Source of the DNA: Owenia fusiformis
Taxonomy: Eukaryota > Annelida > Polychaeta > Sabellida > Oweniidae
Assembly: GCA_903813345.2 (NCBI GenBank)
Contig: CAIIXF020000006.1
Coordinates: 17,490,348 to 17,554,347 of the forward strand
Reading direction: 5' to 3'
DNA: 64,000 nucleotides
Of the stretch, positions 39,601 to 48,600 are shown piece after piece. Position numbers and translations under genes: made by a program. Under the pieces are notes generated by a model. That model worked only from the letters and a program-made list of their open reading frames with translations, did no database searches and had not been told where the DNA came from. Within the stretch, counting starts at the first letter, position 1; each line of letters starts with the position of its first letter.

Positions 39601-42600
39601 GTACAAGCACACATGTTTTTTACAATCAATTGTATTAATGGTACAAGCACACGTGTTTTTCACAATCAATTGTATTAAAGGTACAAGCACACATGTTTTT
39701 CTCAATAAATGGTATTAAAGGTACAAGCACACATGTTTTTCACAATCAATTGTATTAAAGATACAAGTACACATGTTTTTCACAATCAATTGTATTAAAG
39801 GTACAGATACACATGTTTTTTACAATCAATTGTATTAAAGGTACAAGCACACATGTTTTTCACAATCAATTGTATTAAAGGTACAAGCACACATGTTTTC
39901 ACAATCAATTGTATTAAAGGTACAAGCACACATGTTTTTTACAATCAATTGTATTAATGGTACAAGCACACGTGTTTTTCACAATCAATTGTATTAAAGG
40001 TACAAGCACACATATTTTTCACAATCAATTGTATCAATAATGGAGTGATTTCTAAACACCATTTTTGTATGGAGTTGGTTTATAACAGCCTCATTAAAAT
40101 CCTAACGCAGCATGCAGTTTACCTGTTTCCGCCTGAGTTCTCTCTCTTTATGTTTCTCTTCTAATTCTTTGAGTTGTTCCAGAGCTTTGAGTTCTATTGC
40201 ACTAGTGCTCTCACCATCTGCATCATCTGAAACCATGTATTTGTTTATTAGTTAACACTGAATAAGTTACTTTGAAATACAAGATTAAAAAAATCTGGAA
40301 AACAACAAAATGAAAGACATAGAAATATCAGGCCTTTTCCCTAAAGTAGCTTGCTCTACCCCCTGGTTCTGTTAAAAATAGAAATTTACGCTAATTTCTG
40401 ATTTAGTTAAGTCAGTTACCAGCTAAATGAAACAGTATTTCACCCTGGCTTACCCTTTAATAAAATATGAAACAAAACACAAAGTGATAAATATCGCACT
40501 TTGAAGAGCAAAATTTCAAGTGGATGAATAATTTTCTTAGAATCATAATGACAATATTTATGTGGTGCCCATCTGCATTCCCGCCTAGCAGCGAAAGTTG
40601 ATAATGTAGCACTTTTTCAGGTATGATAACTAACCTTGTGATGTACATAAAACTTTAAATTATACAGCAATGGTTGTTCATTAAAAAAATTATAAGAATA
40701 AATTACCCTGGTTAGTTTCCTTTAATTGAAAAGTATTCAGATGGTCCTACAGTACATGTTGGTACCTGCATGAAAATTACATTAATGTTTTTGTAATATT
40801 CATAAAGTTAACAAATTATGATGCATCTGAGTGTCAGTGTTTTGAAAATGATACAATGAACTGTATTTACTTACCATCATCGTCAAGTCTTGGTGTATCA
40901 GATACTTTAGTATCTCTCTCAATCTTTACTGCTTCGGTTGTTGGAGAAGCATCAATTTCAAAACCTTTCTTATCATCTTCATCAATTTCATTTAACATCT
41001 AAAAATGTCCATAAAATTATGATCAATTAAAAGCTCAGTAGTTTATTAATAATTATTGCAATGCAGAAGTCTAGCAGGTTAACTGAGTTTGAAGTGAGCT
41101 ATAAAAGGTTTAATAACTGTTTCTCTCATATCAAGTCAGTTTCAGAGTTTATATAGAATGTTAAAAAACTCTCTAAATTAATTGATTTCAACAGAATGCG
41201 AATTATTTGTTTACCTATTCAGACTTAGAAACAATGGAAATGGGTAACACATTCTAATAACAAAGAGACTAGATGAGAAATAAATGTATGATTTGCATTG
41301 TGCCTGTAGCATCCATGTGTAAACAACAATGTGAGTTAAAAAAGACCAAAGGAACAATTGAAGTCTTAACACTGACCCTTTCTCTGAATGTAAGTGGATC
41401 ATCATCTCCCTGTTCTTTCGCTAGCTCCTGCAGTAAACCATAAACCTTGCGGGAATCTACATTAGTCAACTCTGGAATTAAATAACAAAGTCATCTTCCT
41501 TGAATTTGTCTGTATTATCACAGCATGAGTAAGCAAACTTTTGGTTCTGTTTTTGTATAATTTCTAAACAAAATAAATATCTTATACTGAATTTTTATCT
41601 CCCAACATGATTAATAACTTGATATTAATTTTGAATTCATGTCATTGCCAAGTCTGTAAAACCTCTAACTTGAACACCAATCTTGGACAAACTCGTGTGT
41701 TATACAAACACTTTTTACTTGCCCAAATTTTATTCCACCCATTACCCCCCCCTCCCATTTGAGATCCATCTGTCTAAAATTAACACCTAAAAATCTGGGC
41801 ACTTTTTGGTTTGGTCCAAAGAGTGTTCAACTAAGAGGGGTTTATATTGTACTTTTGTCTGCATCTTGAATGATGGTATCACACTCTTCCAGTTGTTGCT
41901 CTGCATGAACTGTCTGATGTTGGACGTGATTGATGAATGACATGAATGTCTCAGGCATTTCCTCTTCCTCCTAGAGGTAAATAAAAGAAATATCTCATTT
42001 CACATTCACAATTAAATGTTTTCAGGAGCTTGTGTGTTCAATTCCTACCAAGTTGGAGTGACATTTTCATATCAGCCTTTGGCATAGGATTTGATCCTAT
42101 GTTTCAGATTAACTACATGTAATTAATAATTGTTAGGTAAGTCAAATAGTAAGATTACATAATGATATATACAGGGTGGGCCAAAAAAAACGCCACTTTT
42201 TTCTCAAAATGCTATAACTTTTTTAATTTTTGATATTAAATCATAATTTGCATACCGAATGAAACTTGAGGTTATCTAGCCATGGATCATAAATTATACA
42301 GTTTTACTTGAATAAAATATGTCACCAGCGTCTCACTTAAACATGTGGTTTTCATGAGAAATAAGCATAATTTGCAAAATGTTCCTGAACTGATACAGCC
42401 TGATGATCGCCAAGCTAGTAGCCCTGATGCAAACCCCAGTGAGTATAGGGTATGGGAAGGTCTCCAGGAGATTGTATGAAGGCACCCAATCTAGAAAATT
42501 GCTCAACTAAAGCTGGGAATTTAGACAGGTTGGAAAAAACTTAGCTAACATTTCATTGATACTGCAATATCAGCAAGGCGACTAAATCTAAAATATATCA

Positions 42601-42983
42601 TCAATTAGGGTGGCGGACCAATTGAACTCCCCTTTTAGATCAAATATAATCCAAGTTGAATGACTTGTTACATTATATTATTGCTAAGAACCCTTGGCAC
42701 TATATAACTGCAAAATTTGAGGTATGTAGGTTGGAAAATAAAAAAGTCGTAGTGTTTTGAAAAAAAGTGGCGTTTTTTTGGCCCACCCTGTATATGTATA
42801 TATTAATTAGATATGTATCTAACTTACATTATCATTGCTTTCAATTGATTCTTCGTCAACATTTGGCTCATCTTCTCCCACGTCTAACAGATGTGGTGAT
42901 AGTGCATCCAACTGACGCTGGATTTCCTCTTCAATCCAAGCATCTACATCACTACTCCCAGCTTCCATATTGTGCATGGTCAT
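18609..42983 (-). CDS. LRRIQ1: LRRIQ1 homologue: leucine-rich repeat and IQ-domain protein, 30 coding exons
   Basis: Probable calmodulin-binding scaffold of ciliated cells. Exons: 42828-42983, 41853-41970, 41377-41471, 40875-40998, 40123-40226, 38726-38917, 38145-38284, 37511-37648, 37045-37251, 35130-35351, 34932-35030, 33985-34120, 33567-33719, 32811-32961, 32433-32626, 31883-32010, 31097-31170, 30745-30832, 30009-30167, 29541-29759, 28905-29136, 28422-28541, 28054-28106, 27704-27869, 26995-27176, 26098-26192, 25809-25919, 24463-24595, 23782-23863, 18609-18851. All phases agree; 4314 nt, 1437 residues. Residues 1-165 are acidic. About 180-520 is Glu/Lys/Arg-rich coiled coil with an IQ motif near 300 (SRIQAFFKG). 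About 578-840 holds leucine-rich repeats (YLDLSNN, YLNLAHN, HLDVSHN). Two IQ motifs lie near 975-1010 (RIQSHWRGY, IIQSAWRGY) and one near 1040 (KIQALWRGY). The Pro-rich tail includes GFKDGRTAELM. The last exon is least certain: it lies beyond a 4.9-kb intron holding another gene. Confidence 0.92.
19017..19117. repeat. Short inverted repeat in the last LRRIQ1 intron
   Basis: CCTCCTAGACTTCCATCA and its inverse TGATGGAAGTCTAGGAGG flank about 65 bp. I considered it as an extra exon and found no frame that joins its neighbours convincingly. Confidence 0.6.
20181..22283 (+). CDS. Orphan rhodopsin-like 7TM receptor with a giant repeat-bearing third intracellular loop
   Basis: Single-exon gene of 700 codons on the strand opposite LRRIQ1, inside its last intron. 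The N-terminus has several N-glycosylation sequons (NNSS, NKT, NST). Helices are at about 35-56, 68-91, 102-129, 145-170, 189-215, 620-642 and 652-676. Class A signs: Cys102 at the top of helix 3 paired with Cys180 in loop 2, Trp153 or Trp156 in helix 4, CYIP (632-635) in helix 6 and an amphipathic helix 8 (EQFRVALRKML) followed by a cysteine-rich tail. Departures: the DRY position reads E126-V127-Y128, so the arginine is missing, and NPxxY reads NFIVF. Residues 253-579 are about 17 tandem units of 16-20 residues (consensus SLTGPNVEVTTLGLSN, then xEAN). Ligand and coupling are unknown. It could also be a non-signalling or decoy receptor. Confidence 0.85.
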   Translation: MFNNSSNMILCLQNKTNSTCIKSDYSTPDQEIGTYISRCILALIIFTLHTIKILTVSRTRRLQTISNFFKCGLSVGGIVLALSIILHAVLEMTHTLSEPRTCNIVLLCLTTAAGVMGSTVLLIYVEVYLVTRKVMNHDTFSKKCAIGLLGVTWLLWILLGLLLGVAVPIPDSLKFRDIVCQLNNGQVPKVYLMCLCILIIVHILVLVILQVAVLLHIKAHARRFKIKAQTSRFLSLARTNNKIATTSNVPFKSLTGPNVEVTTMGLPNGESKALAGQNGEVATNMKANSLTGPNVEVTTLGLSNLEARSLTRPNVEVTTMGLPNGESKSLAEQNGEVTTNVEANSLTGPNVVVTTLGLSNLEAQSLTGQNEEVTQNVEANSLTRPNVEVTKMSLSNVEAKSLGLNEEVATLGMSNAEANSLARPNVDISTLGMSNIKANSLTGPNVEVTTLSMSNIQANLLARPNVEVTTKGLPNVETNSLTGPKAESTTLGLSNAEANLLARPNVDISTLGMSNIKANSLTGPNVDITTLGLSNAEANLLAVSNVEVTTKGLPNVETNSLTGPKVESTTLGLSNAEGNSLVRKNVKINSLTLAKVVSNPNQSNIRIYRKWMLRKAKLVRQMSAILVSFLICYIPFLVITLLNITDHIQDQKINFIAASMVHVNTILNFIVFVTVNEQFRVALRKMLLCKKCLCVICSQS
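20937..21975 (+). repeat. In-frame 60-bp coding repeats of the receptor's third loop
   Basis: About 17 units, mostly 60 bp with some of 48 bp, encode the loop repeats. A four-unit block at 21440-21640 recurs at 21680-21880 with few changes, showing recent block duplication. Unit lengths are multiples of three, so the frame is kept. The complementary strand is also open across the array, which reflects composition and not a second gene. Confidence 0.9.
22373..22378 (+). terminator. Candidate polyadenylation signal of the receptor gene
   Basis: AATAAA lies 90 bases after the receptor stop codon and before the next mobile element begins at 22425. Confidence 0.55.
22425..23230 (+). mobile_element. 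Mariner-like element with transposase remnant
   Basis: The left end is CAGGGTGGTCAAAAAATCAT after TA. The right end, inverted, is CAAAGTGGTCCAAAATCATT followed by TA. The open frame 22794-23246 contains FWWEYIKGRIYANNPKSIDE, which resembles the conserved transposase C-terminal segment '(L/F)WGYxKxxVYxNNPxTxxEL' of mariner/Tc1-type enzymes. The catalytic core is not recognisable and the frame runs through the terminal repeat, so this is a decayed copy. Confidence 0.75.
23298..23400. mobile_element. Diverged partial 'GTAGCCATGG' element
   Basis: Shares GGTCCGTAGCCATGGGG, AAAAATTCTTTCAAAATCA and TTTCACCATTTTG with the complete element at 24221-24433. The right end is missing. Confidence 0.55.
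24221..24433. mobile_element. 213-bp MITE with CAGGCCCGTAGCCA termini and 5-bp target duplication
   Basis: Perfect 13-bp terminal repeats, CAGGCCCGTAGCC and inverse. Flanks are TTGTT at 24216-24220 and 24434-24438. The interior is rich in poly-G and poly-C runs. Confidence 0.75.
26560..26632 (+). repeat. Short AT-rich tail with (TTGAA)n, possible non-LTR retroposon end
   Basis: A TGTATATTGTATGTG stretch and AATAAACAAATTGAATTGAA resemble 3' tails of invertebrate retroposons. No body of an element was recognised upstream. Confidence 0.35.
27515..27668 (-). repeat. Interspersed repeat family B copy
   Basis: GCAAAATGTCACAACTTGCC, then tandem GCCATTTGTTACAGATGC. It is the inverse of the 14778-14890 copy and sits in LRRIQ1 intron 24. 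Confidence 0.6.
29204..29330 (-). repeat. Interspersed repeat family B copy
   Basis: Shares ATGCAAAATCTCAACACCTG and TTACAGATGCTGA with the copy at 27515-27668. It lies in LRRIQ1 intron 20. Confidence 0.55.
31204..31348. repeat. Long near-perfect palindrome
   Basis: Arms TTATATAATGGTTCATTCTG and inverse enclose CGAGTGAGTATATAATATAT and its partner, centred on AGTGAGCGTAGCGAACGAGT. It lies in LRRIQ1 intron 16. A second TATA-rich inverted cluster (GGTATACGCTGG and related) follows at 31594-31730. Confidence 0.75.
32030..32262 (-). pseudogene. Decayed tandem copies of LRRIQ1 exon 16
   Basis: Three degraded, partial copies of the exon 16 segment and its flanks lie at about 32030-32125, 32126-32212 and 32213-32262. 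Shared landmarks with the real exon (31883-32010) on the plus strand are GAGACACCCTGT, TATTGTTGA, ATTATTCTCTTGT, an AGTTCTTGT-type block and CCTGAAA at the acceptor. The copies carry substitutions and small gaps and do not extend the reading frame. They lie in intron 15. Confidence 0.65.
34479..34615. repeat. 137-bp palindrome centred on GCCCTTCGGGC
   Basis: Arms AACAAATATTTCACTCTATT and inverse, GGTGAATACCTGTA and inverse, then GTGATATTCCACTTG and inverse meet at the centre. It lies in LRRIQ1 intron 11, next to another inverted pair (CGTGGGATATCTGGCGATAT and partner, 34239-34320). Confidence 0.8.
35386..36409. mobile_element. Long-TIR mariner-type element, about 1 kb
   Basis: Ends CAGGGTGTTCCAAAAGTAAC and inverse are flanked by TA (35384-35385 and 36410-36411). 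Similarity between the arms continues for about 190 bp, through CATGACATCACAATACCCGG and its inverse. The interior has no intact transposase. It lies in LRRIQ1 intron 9. Confidence 0.8.
36468..36746. mobile_element. 279-bp MITE with GGGCGTAGCC termini and CAAGG target duplication
   Basis: CATGGGCGTAGCC and, inverted, CAGGGGCGTAGCC are flanked by CAAGG at 36463-36467 and 36747-36751. Subterminal GATCGCACCCCCC is repeated in both senses. It shares terminal style and a 5-bp duplication with 24221-24433. Confidence 0.8.
38953..40034. repeat. 40-bp minisatellite, about 27 copies
   Basis: Units contain AAAGGTACAAGCACACATG, TTTTTC and ACAATCAATTGTATT. A block of about eight units is duplicated with a 319-bp shift: GTACAGATACACATG occurs at 39482 and 39801, and the ACGTG variant at about 39650 and 39970. 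The array fills nearly all of LRRIQ1 intron 5 and stops about 35 bp from the exon 6 acceptor. Confidence 0.9.
42172..42790. mobile_element. Mariner-type inverted-repeat element, 619 bp
   Basis: CAGGGTGGGCCAAAAAAA and inverse TTTTTTTGGCCCACCCTG are flanked by TA (42170-42171 and 42791-42792). The subterminal ACGCCACTTTTTT is also inverted. No transposase frame is seen. It lies in LRRIQ1 intron 1, close to the first coding exon. Confidence 0.85.
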
Positions 42984-43693
42984 CTTGGATTATGGAAATC
43001 TTCACATGAAACCATGAAGTTCCCCTGCTCTGAAAATGTAAAAGCATAAATCATTTACCAAATGTACATAAACACTTGTCTAAGTCAATCTCTTTTACTT
43101 ATCTTGATTTCTATTAATTCAAGATCTGATAAGTAAAAAAAATGCTGACTTAGGCAAGGCTAATAAACACTGCACAGTGACATGTATCAATATCATTTTC
43201 TTATGTAAAGAACATTTGTTAATAAAAAGTCAAGCTGAATGTGGATGGTTTAGTCTAAAATTCCAATTGCAGCTTTATTCATCTATCTAAGGTTGAGCGA
43301 GTGCATTTGTCATTATGACAACACAATACAATTATTTGCTGATTACTACAGCGTGGGTTAGTATGCATAAAAAAGATAAAACAGTGTTAGAGTAGAAGAA
43401 AAAGATGAATATTGATCTTTTCTTGTATTGGACAGGTAATATTTTCTTTTACTGGACATATTTTAATTTGCATAACTATAAATATGGGTAATGTGAAAAT
43501 TGAACAACTAAAACTGATCATGGGCTCTACCACCTGATAGAGCCCATGAACTGATGAATATTCAAGTTAAGGGAATTTTCTAATACCTTGCCAATTGCCA
43601 TGTTACTTACCCCAAATCAGTCACCTGATGGTGAAAATGGTAACTACTTACTCACATAATGGCAATTGCTCGAGTACTCGAGCAGTCATAGCA

Positions 43694-44314
43694 GAACCCT
43701 AATTTAAGTGGGGTTTGTGTAAAAAAAACGGGTGACAGGGTAACCGGGTACTTAACATTCCTTGCAGGGTTACCAACTTTCAAAGTTGCACATTTGAAGA
43801 CTACCCTTCAATATTTTTACGTTATCTTCATTTTACCACCTGTAAGAGAATTTCGGAAGTCCTAGGTAGTTATTTACATGAGTTTACACTTACGATGACG
43901 TTAGTTGCTTGATTTATTGTCTGAGTGATTGACAGGATATTGATGATTGTTTTCTATGATGGCGATTTCTACTAGAAATCTGGAAGATTTACGTATGTGT
44001 AAATTGAAACGTTATTTGCCGTTTTTATCTGTTAATTAGTGTACGATGTGCAATTCAACGTAAGTTGCTTGATTTATAGCCTCACTGATTGACATACTAT
44101 CAATTCTATTTGTCGTTTTGCCAGTTGATTTATTGATAAATAAATTTTGTTGCTTGTTTGGTTGTTTGCTTGATTTGTTGTGTCACTGGTACGTTGATTA
44201 ATGTTAGTTGGGCGTTTTGAGGCATAAAATGAAAAAATCAAATTCCTAACACTGGTAGGAAGGTAGGGTACTCGGTCACCCGGTTACCCGGGTACGGTGT
44301 TCCATATAAGGGTT
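43694..44314. mobile_element. Probable decayed inverted-repeat element
   Basis: Imperfect ends: GAACCCTAAT then CGGGTGAC and AACCGGGTAC against the inverse of CGGTCACCCGGTTACCCGGG and AAGGGTTC. An internal direct repeat TTGCTTGATTTAT is present. Boundaries are uncertain. Confidence 0.4.
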
Positions 44315-44480
44315 CAACTTATATTTCACATATTTCAGTTCTGCATCAGTAATCAATCAACAGTAATGCAACATATTTTAATCTGTGACTGAAAATGATG
44401 AATGTATTGAATGTATAAATGCAGATGCTTTTCAGAATAAACCATTGACTAACAATTTGTATTTTCTTCAAAACAATAGG

Positions 44481-44918
44481 CAGGCCTGTCAACTGTCCCG
44501 CAATTTGCGTATTTGTCACGCATTTGCTGAAGAATTTGAAGTCACGCCAGTTATTTTTGCGTGACAGAAAATGTCACGCAAATACACATTTTACCTGGTA
44601 ATTGTCAAGCAAAAATGTTTCTGTAGAAAAATTTCCAAAAAAGATCGTCTACACAGCAAAAATACGAACGCCGGAAAAAAATGTACGCATTTAGTTCGGT
44701 CTTTTCACGCGAATTACGTATATGTCACGCATTCCGTTCGAAATTTTTCGAAAAATTTGAGGTGTTCAAAATTTGGCAAGATGTAATAAAATTTAAACCA
44801 AGGTGTTCAAAGTTTGGATCAAGGTGTTCAGATTTGGACCAAGGTGTCCACATTTTGAGGGGAGGTGTTCAACATTTCCAAGTCACTCATGTTAGGTGTT
44901 CCCAAGTTGACCGGCCTG
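44481..44918. mobile_element. 438-bp element with CAGGCCTGTCAACT termini
   Basis: CAGGCCTGTCAACT and, inverted, CAGGCCGGTCAACT are flanked by AATAGG at 44475-44480 and 44919-44924. The interior repeats TTGCGTGACA and GTCACGCA motifs and AGGTGTTCA blocks. Two small frames inside are not convincing genes. Confidence 0.75.
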
Positions 44919-45270
44919 AATAGGTGGTAGGTTCTTCTAGACTACAGATACATGTAGGTAGCCTGTAGCAGTGTAGTAATGTGCTAGAGCTCAATGTCTT
45001 GCCTAGACTTTACTTCTACAGACGATACAAAAACATCCAAATTGAGATCTATCGGACTGTTTACTTACAGGCTTAGCCTGTGCCTATAAATTTCAATTTC
45101 AATTAGGTCTAGCCTAGGCTATTCAACATGTTCAAGAAAATCATAAAATTATAAATGATTTGTTTACACGTTTCTAGGTAGGGGTTTAGCCATATCAGTA
45201 TCATATATGTTTTGAGTGACCAAATAAAAAATGACCTGATCTTATAAAGAATATAATAATTATACTTACA

Positions 45271-45693
45271 TTCAAATGCCCCAATGCATCATGCCATAAT
45301 TCGTTGAAAATATTTCAAATTTTAAAATATTTGAAAAAATTTGGTCCGCCATTAAAATTACCCACAATGCACCCGTATTTTTGTTTTGTCTTCCTTTTTT
45401 AGCATCATGTGATAGTTTTACGATAAATATAGTTATATTAAGTTAATTGAAGCCATAATCTATCTCAGATGGATTCATTCAATGGCAAAATACAATCATA
45501 TATTATTGAATTTCTTCTTTGAAAAACGTTCACTTTTATGCCGGAAGTGCTCTTCAAGCTGGGAGGAGGAATTTTAAAATCATGAAAACATTTTTTCGTC
45601 GGCACATTATTAGTCAATAATAGGGATATTTGGCTTTCCTATGTCGTATAATTAACCTCCAAGCTTTATTAAAATAATTCTCAAACGCACAAG
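45271..45693. promoter_or_regulatory. Probable shared LRRIQ1/GOLT1 promoter region
   Basis: An acceptor before 43029 shows that LRRIQ1 has an intron in its 5' UTR. A strong donor on the minus strand (exon end at 45270, GTAAGT at 45269-45264) marks a likely non-coding first exon. GOLT1 starts in the opposite direction at 45694. The shared 5' region is thus at most about 420 bp. No TATA box is obvious. Confidence 0.5.
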
Positions 45694-48600
45694 ATGATGC
45701 AAATTACAGATTTTCAGAGTAAGTACACAATTTAGCGATGAAGTAATGACCGTATTTTTTAGGCCACGTCATTCGGTCATTTCGTTGAGATTCCTTGGTT
45801 TACATTAATTTGTCAGATTGACGCTTCATTCGACCATTCATACTCAGTCAAGTTACTGATAGTGTCACGTCCATGCATTAGAATTTACTATACATCATGT
45901 AGAAGATGGGGAGGCAATGTCGTCCATGTAGGTAATTGTCTGACACTCAGGATCCAGGAATCATGCACCCCTTTAGAACCTTGGAAAATACATTTGGTTT
46001 ACTGTATAAAACAAATAAATTTGAAGGGCGTAAAACAGAAGTACATAATAACATGTTACATTATTTGTGTTGTAGAGATTGGAGTAGGACTGGCAGGATT
46101 TGGAGTTGCTTTTATATTCTTGGGAATTCTCTTCCTCTTTGACAAAGGATTACTGGCAATAGGAAATGTGCGTATACGTTTATTGATGACTAAAGATATA
46201 TTATGGCATAGAGCCTGTTAGAGGCTGTAAAGATTTACAATCCATGAATGCACAATTGTGTACTTTACTAGCCTAAATATGGTTCAAGTTACAAAATGTA
46301 GAAATTCAAAATCATTGAAACAAGTTTAAAAAATGTTAATCTATATTTCTCAAATTCTCCCAATTTTATGGTTTAAATCATGAATGCATAATACTCATAT
46401 ATAAAGATCAATAAAAGCAGAATCGAAAGCACTGCGCCAAATCCGGAAAATATGTATTTTTAACAATATTGCAGACTAACATTTTAAAATTTGAATTTCA
46501 AATTCTGGTAAAATGCAAATTTTGACAGTTTTCCTAAATGGTTGCTTCCTTTATTTTCAGATTTTGTTCATTTGCGGCCTTGCATTTGTGATAGGATTAG
46601 AAAGGACTTTCAGATTTTTCTTTCAACAGCATAAATTAAAAGCCACAGGATTCTTCTTTGGTGGCATCTTAATAGTTTTAATAGGATGGCCACTTATAGG
46701 AATGTGCCTAGAAACATATGGATTTGTATTATTATTTAGGTACGTATGTTGGACACTGGACAGTGAACAGATTTCAATATACAGTAAAACCTGTCTAATC
46801 TGAATGCTGCTGTAACTGGCCCAAAGTGGTCAGTTTAGCAGGTGTTCACATTTCAAAAAAGTGTTCACATTGAGAGGTGTTCAGATTAGAGAGGTTTACG
46901 GATATACAGGTTTCACTGTACACTCCCCTCCATAAGTTTGGCAACCTTAGCTCCCCCATTGAACTACATGTTAAAGCCTCTTTACGTTTGAATTTTTATT
47001 TACTTAACCGGCCATGAAATAACTTAATAATACTATTAATGGAAACGTAACTTGACTTTATTTCCAATACCTCCAAATTTTCTCAATTTTTTCCTCAATT
47101 ACAGTAGGTCGAAAATTGATGATAAATTTGATGAATTTTTGAAAATCGTCATTCCCATGTTATCTAATGGGTTCGGGGCAAATCAGAAATCAAGATATCT
47201 TTTCAGTAAGAGATTCAGCAAAAAAATATTTTTATATAGTAAATTGAATTGTCTAACATTTTTGTATGCTAAGTGTTTAGTTTATTTGATGAATACTAAA
47301 GTTACAGCGGTTCAAAGTCATTTTTGAAAATAATTTATTCGCCTCCTGTGTTATTTCAATGGGAGAGGTTTTTTTAAAAACAATTTTGAGTTTAAAGCCC
47401 TATAACTTTGTTGAACATGAAGAAACATATCAATTTTTTGTTAAATAAAGTTAGCAAATTCAATTGCTTGCCTAACTCATATTTTTTGCAAGGACTTGTA
47501 TGGATGGATATTCTGTCATATGACTTGCAGCAAACCTACCATTTCCCATTACAGTTGGGTCACAGGCTAGTCAATGAAGCTCCTTGGGAATGTCGATTTT
47601 CAAAAATTCATCAAATTTATCATCAATTTTCGACTTATTGTAATTGAGGAAAAAAAGTGAAAAAATTTGGAGGTATTGGAAATATAGTCAAATTACGTTT
47701 CCATCAATAGTATAAGTATTTCCATCGCAGGTTAAGTAAATAAAAATACAAAGGTAAAGAGGCTTTAACACGTAGTTCAATGGGGGAGCTAAGGTTGCCA
47801 AGCTTATGTAGGGGAGTGTATATATATAACATGATATAAGTGTTTTCTTAGCTACCAATATGTTAAATGTTTATATTAAAGTTAGCTTAGTTATAGTAAT
47901 GATTGCAAACTTTCATAAAGTATTTCGAAGGACAGCACTAATATTCTGTACTATTTGTGTAATCACAAATGTTGACATCTTGATTTTGATTGTTCTATGA
48001 ATCTAATAACACATTGCGCTTGGTGATTAGGCTTGCATTAGGCTTCTCTTGAAGAAACCCTATATATGAACCCATGGACTTCGCTATCCATTTAACACTG
48101 GAGAAGGTGGGTCTTTGGGGGGGTTTATAGATGCTTGATGCAAGTCTATGGATCATCATAGTATAGTAATCATTACTTTCAATTTCATTACTGAAGTCAG
48201 TATATATTAAAGATGGTTTATATTTTAACTGTTATCTTTTCTTCCAGTGGGTTTTTCCCAGTAGCAATCAATTTTCTCAGACGGGTACCTGTCCTTGGCT
48301 CATTACTCAATCTCCCTGGGATCAGCTATGTGAGTACATAAAAAACACTTGAGTAATGAGAAACTCCCTGAGTAATGTAAAACACTGAGTACACTGAAAT
48401 AGCTTGAGAGTACACTGTAGTGACAATGAGTGACTGTAGTTGTGTGAAACCATTGGACTCTATAAAGTTACAAAAATCCTTCGTACAATGTATAATGAAA
48501 CTCCTTGGGTATAATGAGTACAATGAAACTCCTTGGATACAATGAGTACAATGAAACTCCTTGGATACAATGAGTACAATGAAACTCCTTGGATACAATG

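Noticed and set aside
38953-40034. CRISPR-like appearance of the 40-bp array
   Set aside because: The whole unit is repeated with no unique spacers, and it lies in an intron of an animal gene.
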